Source: an uncultured Peptococcaceae bacterium
Lineage (GTDB): Bacteria; Bacillota; Dehalobacteriia; UBA7702
Length of the DNA stretch: 5,099 bases
Assembly: GCA_937919295.1 (NCBI GenBank)
Contig: CALFRX010000329.1
Coordinates: 1 to 5,099, forward strand
Reading direction: 5' to 3'
The notes under the pieces were generated by a model. The model saw only the letters and a list, made by a program, of their open reading frames with translations, was not told the origin of the DNA and made no database searches. Each line of letters opens with the position of its first letter. Positions within the stretch are counted from its first letter, which is position 1. The position numbers were made by a program, and so were the translations under genes. Positions 1 through 5,099 of this stretch are shown piece by piece.

Positions 1-1
1 C

Positions 2-1018
2 ATTGCGGAAGCCGCCATTATGGCCGGCTGTCGTCATTATTTCGGTTATCCCATCACGCCCCAGACGGAAGTCGCGGCCTATATGTCGAAACGGATGCCG
101 AAGATTGGCGGCACCTTTTTACAGGCGGAATCGGAAATTGCCGCCATCAATATGGTGATCGGCGCGGCGGCCGCAGGGGTACGGACCATGACCTCCAGCT
201 CCAGCCCGGGGATTTCCCTGAAAAGCGAAGGTCTTTCTTATTTGGCAGGCTGTGAATTGCCGGCTCTCATCGTCAACGTTCAGCGGGGCGGCCCCGGTCT
301 CGGCGGCATTCAGCCCTCTCAGTCCGACTATTTTCAGGCCACCCGCGGCGGCGGTCACGGCGATTATCATATGCTGGTCTTGGCTCCCGATTCCGTCCAG
401 GAAATGGCGGATATGACGGTAAAAGGCTTTGAATTGGCGGAAAAATACCGCGTACCCTGTATGCTCCTGGCCGACGGCACGTTGGGGCAGATGATGGAAC
501 CCGTTGTGCTTGATGTAGAAAACGTAAAAACCTACGATAAACCCTGGGCGCTGACGGGTACCGGCGGGAAAAGAGCTCATAATATCATCAACTCCCTTTC
601 CTTAAACCCCGAAGAACTGGAAGTTTGGAACCATAGCCGCTTTGATCGTTACGCCAAAATGGCAGAAACGGAAACGTTATACGACGAATATATGATGGAC
701 GACGCGGAAATCTGCGTTGTGGCCTTCGGCATCGCCGCCCGGGTATCGAAAAACGCCGTCGCCGCCGCCAGAAAAGAAGGGATCAAGGTCGGCATGATCC
801 GTCCCGTTACCCTTTGGCCCTTCCCTAAAAAAGCGCTGCTGGCCGCAGCCGCCAAGTGCAAGCATTTTATTTCCGTGGAACTTTCCATGGGGCAGATGAT
901 TGAGGATGTGGAACTGTCCATCCGCTGTTCCCGTCCGGTTTCCCTCTGTCACCGGGTGGGGGGTATCATTCCCACGCCGGAAGAAGTGCTCGAAGCCATC
1001 AAAAAGGCGAATCAATAA
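2..1018 (+). CDS. vorB: 2-oxoacid:ferredoxin oxidoreductase alpha subunit, VorB/KorA type (5'-partial)
   Basis: This subunit carries the pyrimidine-binding (POR_N) and domain II regions of a cytoplasmic enzyme that oxidatively decarboxylates 2-oxoacids to acyl-CoA and reduces ferredoxin. Numbering from the Met at base 20, the sequence shows YPITPQTE at 10-17, the acidic ESE near 37-39, TSSSSPG at 58-64 and RGGPGLGG at 89-96. A C-terminal domain starts near residue 230 with VVAFGIAARV. The frame is open upstream of that Met and reads IAEAAI, which matches the family N-terminus just before the conserved AGCxxYFGYPITPQ block. The true start therefore lies before the window, with probably 15-20 residues missing; full family length is about 350. 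The GPGLGG-QPSQSDYF version favours a VorB-like branched-chain (2-oxoisovalerate) enzyme, but substrate cannot be fixed from sequence; KorA (2-oxoglutarate) is the alternative label. The beta gene follows after 12 bases. Confidence 0.93.
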   Translation: MAEAAIMAGCRHYFGYPITPQTEVAAYMSKRMPKIGGTFLQAESEIAAINMVIGAAAAGVRTMTSSSSPGISLKSEGLSYLAGCELPALIVNVQRGGPGLGGIQPSQSDYFQATRGGGHGDYHMLVLAPDSVQEMADMTVKGFELAEKYRVPCMLLADGTLGQMMEPVVLDVENVKTYDKPWALTGTGGKRAHNIINSLSLNPEELEVWNHSRFDRYAKMAETETLYDEYMMDDAEICVVAFGIAARVSKNAVAAARKEGIKVGMIRPVTLWPFPKKALLAAAAKCKHFISVELSMGQMIEDVELSIRCSRPVSLCHRVGGIIPTPEEVLEAIKKANQ

Positions 1019-1023
1019 GGAGG
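1017..1023 (+). promoter_or_regulatory. Ribosome binding site of the beta-subunit gene
   Basis: The sequence AAGGAGG overlaps the TAA stop of the alpha gene and sits 7 bases before the ATG at 1031. It is a near-perfect Shine-Dalgarno, supports that start, and suggests translational coupling of alpha and beta. Confidence 0.85.
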
Positions 1024-1030
1024 CGCAGAA

Positions 1031-1783
<753 letters not shown>

Positions 1784-1784
1784 A

Positions 1785-2318
1785 ATGGCGACAACCCAAA
1801 TCCTCTTTGCCGGCTTCGGCGGCCAGGGCATCCTTTTTTCCGGTAAGTTTTTGGCTTATGAAGGCCTTTTAGAAGATAAGCAGGTCAGTTGGCTGCCTTC
1901 TTACGGCCCGGAAATGCGGGGCGGTACCGCCAATTGCAGCGTGATCATCAGCGACGAGCTGATCGGCTCGCCCATTGTCACGGCCCCGGACATTCTCATC
2001 GCAATGAACCTGCCCTCCTATGATAAGTACGAAAACGCCGTTCCCGCCGGGGGCAAGATCTTCGTGGATTCTTCCCTGATCCAGCGGGAAGCGAAAAGGG
2101 ACGATGTGGATACTTATTTTATTCCCGCCACCAAAATAGCCTCCGATGCCAATCTTACCGGCCTGGCCAATATGGTGATGGTGGGCAAAGTCATCAAAGA
2201 AACAGGGATCATTCCCTATGAAAATATCGAGCGCGCCCTGAAAAAAGTGGTTTCCTCCCGCCATCAGGATCTGGCTGGCGCCAACCTGAAAGCGCTGGCT
2301 ATGGGCTATCAGTATTAA
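1785..2318 (+). CDS. vorC: 2-oxoacid:ferredoxin oxidoreductase gamma subunit
   Basis: This is the gamma (POR family, KorC-like) subunit of the oxidoreductase, 177 aa from the chosen start. It opens with the family glycine-rich strand-turn FAGFGGQGILFSGK and continues with SYGPEMRGGTANCSV and the PDILIAMN stretch, all typical of the domain. Length agrees with the family norm of 175-190 residues. Start choice: an ATG at 1776 would overlap the beta stop and lacks a spaced ribosome binding site, whereas the ATG at 1785 has GGGGG 9 bases upstream and begins like its homologues. With alpha and beta it completes three of the four usual chains; the ferredoxin-like delta chain is not within this window. 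The symbol depends on the VOR assignment. Confidence 0.92.
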   Translation: MATTQILFAGFGGQGILFSGKFLAYEGLLEDKQVSWLPSYGPEMRGGTANCSVIISDELIGSPIVTAPDILIAMNLPSYDKYENAVPAGGKIFVDSSLIQREAKRDDVDTYFIPATKIASDANLTGLANMVMVGKVIKETGIIPYENIERALKKVVSSRHQDLAGANLKALAMGYQY

Positions 2319-2350
2319 GACGCGTTGAAAGAAGGACATTGAAGGACACC

Positions 2351-3148
2351 ATGTATATCATCGACGCCCATACCCATATCTTCCCCGGCAAAATCGCCGG
2401 AAAAGCCACCGACGCCATCGGTGATTTTTACGAAATGCCTATGTACGCCCCGGGTTCCCCGGAAACGCTCCTTGAGAGCGGCGCGAAAATCGGTACCAAA
2501 CGCTTCCTGATCTGCTCTTCGGCGACGACGCCGGAGCAAACTTACCCCATCAATGATTTTATCGCGCAACAGTGCAGCCTCCATCCCGCGTTTTTCGGTT
2601 TGGCCACCATGCACCATGAGCTCCCCAATATTGAAGAGGAACTGGATCGCGCCGTTGCTTTGGGACTTCACGGCGTTAAAATTCACCACGATTTTCAGGG
2701 CGTCGATATCGACGAACCGGCATCGATCCCCATGTACCGGGCCATTGCCCAAAAAGGACTGCCCCTGCTCTTTCATATGGGGGACAACCGCTATGATCAT
2801 ACCTCCCCGGCTCGGCTGGCCCGTGTCATGCGCCAAGTGCCGGAGCTCAAGGTCATTGCCGCCCACTTCGGTGGTTATCAGGCCTGGCATAAAGTGGCAA
2901 AGGGCTTGCCCCTTTGGGATAACCTGCGCTTTGATACCTCCAGCTCCCTGGCGATTTTGCCCAAGGACGACGTCTTAAGGCTCATCGACCACTTCGGTGT
3001 GGAGCGTTATTTTTTCGGCACCGATTTTCCCATGTGGGAACCGGTTGCGGAATTGGCCCGCTTTCACGCTTTGGGTTTGACGGAAGCGGAGGAGGAAAAA
3101 ATCTTCCATACCAATTTTGAAGATTTCTTCGGCCTGGAGAGACACTGA
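2351..3148 (+). CDS. ACMSD-like metal-dependent amidohydrolase (Amidohydro_2 family)
   Basis: This is a TIM-barrel metal-dependent hydrolase or decarboxylase of 265 aa. The metal site can be read directly: H7 and H9 in DAHTHIF, K110/H112 in GVKIHHDF, H142 in FHMGDN, H172 in AHFGG, and D225 in GTDFP. This pattern belongs to the Amidohydro_2 family, which includes ACMSD and related non-oxidative decarboxylases, lactonases and hydratases. Substrate cannot be inferred. The start is ATG 2351, because the protein then begins just before the first metal motif as in homologues and AAGGA lies 4 bases upstream. A TTG at 2339 would add only four residues with almost no spacer to its Shine-Dalgarno. It lies 32 bases after the gamma gene with no terminator between, so it is very probably co-transcribed and may act in the same 2-oxoacid pathway (inference). 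Confidence 0.88.
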   Translation: MYIIDAHTHIFPGKIAGKATDAIGDFYEMPMYAPGSPETLLESGAKIGTKRFLICSSATTPEQTYPINDFIAQQCSLHPAFFGLATMHHELPNIEEELDRAVALGLHGVKIHHDFQGVDIDEPASIPMYRAIAQKGLPLLFHMGDNRYDHTSPARLARVMRQVPELKVIAAHFGGYQAWHKVAKGLPLWDNLRFDTSSSLAILPKDDVLRLIDHFGVERYFFGTDFPMWEPVAELARFHALGLTEAEEEKIFHTNFEDFFGLERH

Positions 3149-3221
3149 AAAAACCAAGAAAAGGCGGCTTTCCGGTTATCGGTTAAAAGCATGTTTAACA
3201 TATGCAGTATATGCATGATGT

Positions 3222-3266
3222 AAAATCCGCGGACAAGAGCGAAGATCTCTGGTCCGCGGATTTTTT
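3222..3266 (+). terminator. Intrinsic terminator of the oxidoreductase-amidohydrolase operon
   Basis: A perfect 13-bp stem (AAAATCCGCGGAC, 3222-3234, with GTCCGCGGATTTT, 3252-3264) encloses a 17-nt loop in which AGAG and CTCT can pair further. The right arm runs into six T (3261-3266). It lies 74 bases after the amidohydrolase stop. Four A at the left edge give it some potential to act on the opposite strand. Its sequence, including the loop, resembles the terminator at 4880-4922, so the two share ancestry. Confidence 0.9.
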
Positions 3267-3270
3267 GGTA

Positions 3271-3328
3271 GGAAATCAATCATATAAAAATACGATGTTT
3301 TTGTCTCTTTATCGTGAAGCTGATTTCC
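3271..3328. repeat. Nested inverted repeat between terminator and promoter
   Basis: GGAAATCA (3271-3278) is perfectly complementary to TGATTTCC (3321-3328). Inside it, ACGAT (3292-3296) pairs with ATCGT (3311-3315). It ends 26 bases before the -35 hexamer. It could be a binding site for a regulator or a cruciform, or chance in AT-rich DNA. No protein can be named. Confidence 0.4.
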
Positions 3329-3354
3329 GTTATCACCATATATAAACATATAGA

Positions 3355-3383
3355 TTGACAGAAAGGCGGATTCCATGTATATT
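3355..3383 (+). promoter_or_regulatory. Sigma-A-type promoter of the paralogue bicistron
   Basis: A consensus TTGACA -35 (3355-3360) is followed by an optimal 17-base spacer and TATATT (3378-3383) as -10. The 16 bases before the -35 are A/T-rich and could act as an UP element. Transcription should start near 3389-3392, giving a leader of about 93 nt. The same hexamers and spacing recur at 4973-5001 with an unrelated spacer sequence, which supports both as real promoters. Confidence 0.88.
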
Positions 3384-3402
3384 GTAAATATACATTCATT
3401 AA

Positions 3403-3480
3403 AGAGAAGAGCGGTAGCCGGTTTACTCTATCGGTTTTTGGTAGATACCGGTCGCGCCAACTGAGAGGAAAGGGGGAGAA
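3403..3480 (+). promoter_or_regulatory. Conserved structured 5' leader, copy 1
   Basis: This 78-nt stretch of the 5' untranslated region matches 5022-5099 at 76 positions and ends in the Shine-Dalgarno AGGGGGAG (3471-3478), 5 bases before ATG 3484. A hairpin can be drawn by hand. The outer GCG (3411-3413) pairs with CGC (3453-3455), GCCGGU (3417-3422) pairs with ACCGGU (3447-3452, one G-U pair), and CUAUC (3428-3432) pairs with GGUAG (3440-3444, with a G-U pair), leaving a 7-nt GGUUUUU loop. There is no following U-run, so control of translation fits better than attenuation. I do not recognise a known riboswitch class. It may be a protein- or ligand-responsive element, an RNA stability element, or simply a recent copy. 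Confidence 0.65.
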
Positions 3481-3483
3481 ACC

Positions 3484-4152
3484 ATGGAAAAGCGCGTGGT
3501 GCTCGGAACGTCAATGGTTCTCCTGGCCATTGCCATTGTAGGTTTCGTGATTTATCTGATTTTTTATCATGAATTTGATACCCCTGTCAAAGAAAACGAA
3601 AACGAGGTGACGGCCCTAACCCCTTACGGTCAGGCGCTGTCAGGATTGGGGACATACGCCCAATGGAACGCCACTTGGGAAAAAATCCTCAACAGCGATA
3701 CCGCCTATCTTCAGGATCCTGACTTTGACGTAACGGCGGACAATTTCTATCAGAGCGTTCATGATCTTCTGGCGGCCCCGGCCCGGCTCTATTTTTTTAG
3801 CACCGATGATCCGGAGGGGGGATCCTATAAATGTGATTCTCCGGAGATTAATGTAAAGTTTGCCGATGCTTTTCAGGATGTGACTCTCTCCGAATGTTCC
3901 GAAGAGGAATATGATGCCCTGGCTGGCACAGAATACAATACCCATGTCGGTTTTCATAATGTTGCCGGAGGGGCCGGTGTTCTCTGTTATCATGATTATT
4001 CCTGTATTACGCTTGGCCGCTATAATATAAATACGAATTTGTCTACCAGAGAGTATTTCTATGCCGAGGAAAACCTCCGTGATAAACTGATGTCCGCTTG
4101 TGGAAAGGTGCTCCCCTACGCTATGAAGGCGCCTGCGCGGGAAACGGAATAA
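3484..4152 (+). CDS. Unrecognised membrane-anchored protein, paralogue A
   Basis: I do not recognise this 222-aa protein. Its N-terminus is basic (MEKR) and followed by one strongly hydrophobic segment at about residues 6-28, after which the chain is hydrophilic and acidic. This predicts a single-pass protein with its body outside the cytoplasm; no lipobox is visible. The body has a core shared with the next gene: SDTAYL at 71-76, FDVTADNF at 81-88, APARLY at 98-103, YKCD at 115-118, PEINVKFA at 120-127. A less conserved C-terminal half contains YFYAEENL at 191-198. Five cysteines (117, 138, 168, 174, 206) lie in the predicted external part, so disulfides are possible. The start is supported by AGGGGGAG 5 bases upstream. 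It is first in a bicistron headed by the conserved promoter and leader. Confidence 0.85.
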   Translation: MEKRVVLGTSMVLLAIAIVGFVIYLIFYHEFDTPVKENENEVTALTPYGQALSGLGTYAQWNATWEKILNSDTAYLQDPDFDVTADNFYQSVHDLLAAPARLYFFSTDDPEGGSYKCDSPEINVKFADAFQDVTLSECSEEEYDALAGTEYNTHVGFHNVAGGAGVLCYHDYSCITLGRYNINTNLSTREYFYAEENLRDKLMSACGKVLPYAMKAPARETE

Positions 4153-4172
4153 GACTGAAGGAGAAGAGACGA

Positions 4173-4769
4173 ATGAAGAAAAAGCATTTCATGATGTTGA
4201 CGGTCATCGTTGCGTTTTGTCTCACCGGCGCCGGCTTGGTCTATGCCGTACAAAAACCCAAAGCGGTGATTCCTTATGAAAAAACGCTATCCAAAATAAG
4301 TTCCCCCTATACCGAGGCGGAATTGGCGGAAAGCGACGCCGCCTATTTGCTGAAAGCAGATTTTGACGTGACGGCGGATAATTTTCATCAGAGTGTTTAC
4401 GACTTTCTGTCTGCCCCGGCTCGGCTTTATTACGGCGGCAATTTAGATCCATGGTATAAATGCGATGCCCCGGAAATCAATGTCAAGTTTGCCGAAGTCT
4501 TTAAAGACCTCCCTCTGTATGATGTTTCAGAGGAGGAATTTAACAGCGTCAAGGAGGAAGGCCATTACCGAGAATATTACCTACGGAATGAGTTGGGTCA
4601 GGTCACGCTGATCATTCATCCTGACGGTATAACCTACGTCGCTTTTGAGCGCGGTGAAAACGCGGCGGCTTATTTCTATACCGAGGGCGATCTGTCTTAC
4701 GGTGTAGAATATGCGGTGTATAAAGTTGCGGACTATAGCGTCAAAGCGGGAAAATTAGAAATCCGCTGA
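4173..4769 (+). CDS. Unrecognised secreted protein, paralogue B
   Basis: This 198-aa protein is of unknown function. It opens with KKK, a hydrophobic stretch at about 6-23 and VYA at 23-25, a good signal peptidase I site, so it is probably released or only loosely held, unlike paralogue A. No lipobox is present (the residue before C16 is Phe). The mature part repeats the core of the preceding gene: SDAAYL at 54-59, FDVTADNF at 64-71, APARLY at 81-86, YKCD at 95-98, PEINVKFA at 100-107. About two thirds of this core is identical by hand alignment. YFYTEGDL at 167-174 matches the C-terminal YFYAEENL. Only one cysteine (98) remains in the mature part. The start at 4173 has AAGGAG (4158-4163) 9 bases upstream; the open frame extends back to 4098, inside the previous gene, but without a signal sequence at that start. 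It lies 20 bases after paralogue A, without its own promoter. Confidence 0.85.
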   Translation: MKKKHFMMLTVIVAFCLTGAGLVYAVQKPKAVIPYEKTLSKISSPYTEAELAESDAAYLLKADFDVTADNFHQSVYDFLSAPARLYYGGNLDPWYKCDAPEINVKFAEVFKDLPLYDVSEEEFNSVKEEGHYREYYLRNELGQVTLIIHPDGITYVAFERGENAAAYFYTEGDLSYGVEYAVYKVADYSVKAGKLEIR

Positions 4770-4817
4770 AAATCGCAGTGTCGTCTTTTGTACGGCGATA
4801 AAAGTGGACTATTGCAT

Positions 4818-4868
4818 GGAAAAGGGTGCCCCAAAGGCCAAAATTTGGCTCTTGGGGCACCCTTTTCC
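4818..4868. terminator. Long perfect hairpin after paralogue B, possible first terminator
   Basis: Seventeen bases (4818-4834) pair perfectly with 4852-4868, and GCCAA (4837-4841) can pair with TTGGC (4845-4849) inside, giving an almost continuous 51-base hairpin. Its centre of GGGTGCCCC with GGGGCACCC makes it very stable. No T-run follows the right arm on either strand; the only T-run is the TTTT within the arm. It may therefore be a weak terminator, a 3'-end stabiliser, or a small palindromic repeat element. It starts 48 bases after the stop codon. Confidence 0.5.
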
Positions 4869-4879
4869 GTCAATAGAAT

Positions 4880-4922
4880 AAAATCCCCGGCAAGGGCAAA
4901 GAACTCTTTCCCAGGGATTTTT
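4880..4922 (+). terminator. Intrinsic terminator of the paralogue bicistron
   Basis: AAAATCCC (4880-4887) pairs with GGGATTTT (4914-4921), and the interior pairs GGG and AAAG with CTTT and CCC around an AACT loop. A run of five T (4918-4922) follows the stem G/A. It is alignable with the terminator at 3222-3266 through stem, loop and the TGGTA that follows, at roughly three quarters identity by eye, with stem changes that keep pairing. Confidence 0.8.
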
Positions 4923-4925
4923 ATG

Positions 4926-4965
4926 GTAAGAGGTAAAAGCGCTTTTTGCAATGGCAAAAACTTAC
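4926..4965. repeat. Inverted repeats between second terminator and second promoter
   Basis: GTAAG (4926-4930) and CTTAC (4961-4965) flank two overlapping palindromic signals: AAAAGCGCTTTT (4935-4946) and TTTTTGC-AATG-GCAAAAA (4943-4960). The outer repeat ends 7 bases before the -35 hexamer. This mirrors in position, but not in sequence, the inverted repeat at 3271-3328. It could be an operator or chance. Confidence 0.4.
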
Positions 4966-4972
4966 GTTTGTA

Positions 4973-5001
4973 TTGACATCCGAAGAGGAGAGGCATATAT
5001 T
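4973..5001 (+). promoter_or_regulatory. Second copy of the conserved promoter
   Basis: TTGACA (4973-4978), a 17-base spacer and TATATT (4996-5001) reproduce the promoter at 3355-3383, although the spacer sequence is different. Transcription would start near 5008 and read through the second leader out of the window. Confidence 0.87.
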
Positions 5002-5021
5002 ATAAGTATACATTTGTTGAT

Positions 5022-5099
5022 AGAGAAGAGCGGTAGCCGGTTTACTCTATCGGTTTTTGGTAGATACCGGCCGCGCCAACTGAGAGGAAAGGAGGAGAA
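5022..5099 (+). promoter_or_regulatory. Conserved structured 5' leader, copy 2 (runs to window edge)
   Basis: This is the second copy of the 78-nt leader. It differs from 3403-3480 only at 5071 (C for T) and 5093 (A for G). The first change makes the G5036 pair a G-C instead of G-U; the second improves the Shine-Dalgarno to AGGAGG. By analogy with copy 1, an ATG is expected within a few bases of the window end. The gene it serves is not visible; a further paralogue is likely (inference). Confidence 0.65.

Noticed and set aside
3190..3216. Short direct repeat ATATGCA and nearby palindromic bases before the first terminator
   Set aside because: It is two copies of a seven-base AT-rich word only, with no spacer regularity or further copies to suggest a CRISPR array or a protein site.
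3176..3376. 66-codon minus-strand open frame in the intergenic region
   Set aside because: It runs across the intrinsic terminator, the inverted repeat and the -35 box and resembles no known protein.
3438..3464. Possible tiny leader peptide starting at TTG in the leader and ending at TGA
   Set aside because: The start is weak and lies within the predicted hairpin with no Shine-Dalgarno, and it would be only eight codons long.
3461..3466. CUGAGA in the leader, reminiscent of the TPP riboswitch core
   Set aside because: The rest of the TPP riboswitch consensus is missing and the element is too short, so a six-base match is not evidence.
4098..4172. Upstream extension of paralogue B into the end of paralogue A
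   Set aside because: Starting at 4098 would put 25 residues before a clear signal peptide and lacks a ribosome binding site; the ATG at 4173 has AAGGAG at proper spacing.
4788..4976. 62-codon plus-strand frame after paralogue B, and an 87-codon minus-strand frame over the same DNA
   Set aside because: Both are made mostly of the two hairpins and have no ribosome binding site of note; they look like by-products of palindromic sequence.

Overview
The window looks like chromosomal DNA from an anaerobic, probably low-to-mid GC Gram-positive-lineage bacterium. The grounds are strong AGGAGG-type ribosome binding sites, tight gene packing, TTGACA-N17-TATATT promoters, and a ferredoxin-dependent 2-oxoacid oxidoreductase of the type common in anaerobic Firmicutes. 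A member of the Negativicutes or Clostridia is my guess; the sequence alone does not settle it.

Region 1 (1-3148) is one plus-strand operon. It encodes the alpha (5'-truncated by the window edge), beta and gamma subunits of a 2-oxoacid:ferredoxin oxidoreductase (VOR/KOR type), followed 32 bases later by an ACMSD-like amidohydrolase (Amidohydro_2 family). The alpha and beta subunits bind substrate, CoA and thiamine pyrophosphate (TPP) and carry an Fe-S cluster. The small ferredoxin-like delta subunit usually found with this type is not visible and may lie upstream of the window. The operon ends at a strong intrinsic terminator (3222-3266).

Region 2 (3149-3483) has no gene. It holds the terminator, an inverted repeat, a near-consensus promoter and a roughly 90-nt 5' leader.

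Region 3 (3484-4769) holds two tandem genes I do not recognise. They encode paralogous exported or membrane-anchored proteins that share a well conserved core (FDVTADNF ... APARLY ... YKCD-PEINVKFA). They form a bicistron driven by the promoter at 3355.

Region 4 (4770-5099) has no gene and repeats the layout of region 2: a long hairpin, a terminator homologous to the first, an inverted repeat, a promoter with the same -35, -10 and spacing, and a second copy of the leader. The two leaders match at 76 of 78 positions, while the promoter spacers, the terminators and the paralogous genes have diverged much more. One of the two leader differences turns a G-U pair into G-C in a predicted stem. The window stops inside the ribosome binding region of the second leader, so another gene, plausibly a third paralogue, should begin just beyond the edge.

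The most interesting content is this repeated cassette of terminator, promoter, structured leader and paralogous exported proteins. It could be an undescribed cis-regulatory RNA controlling a lineage-specific surface protein family.
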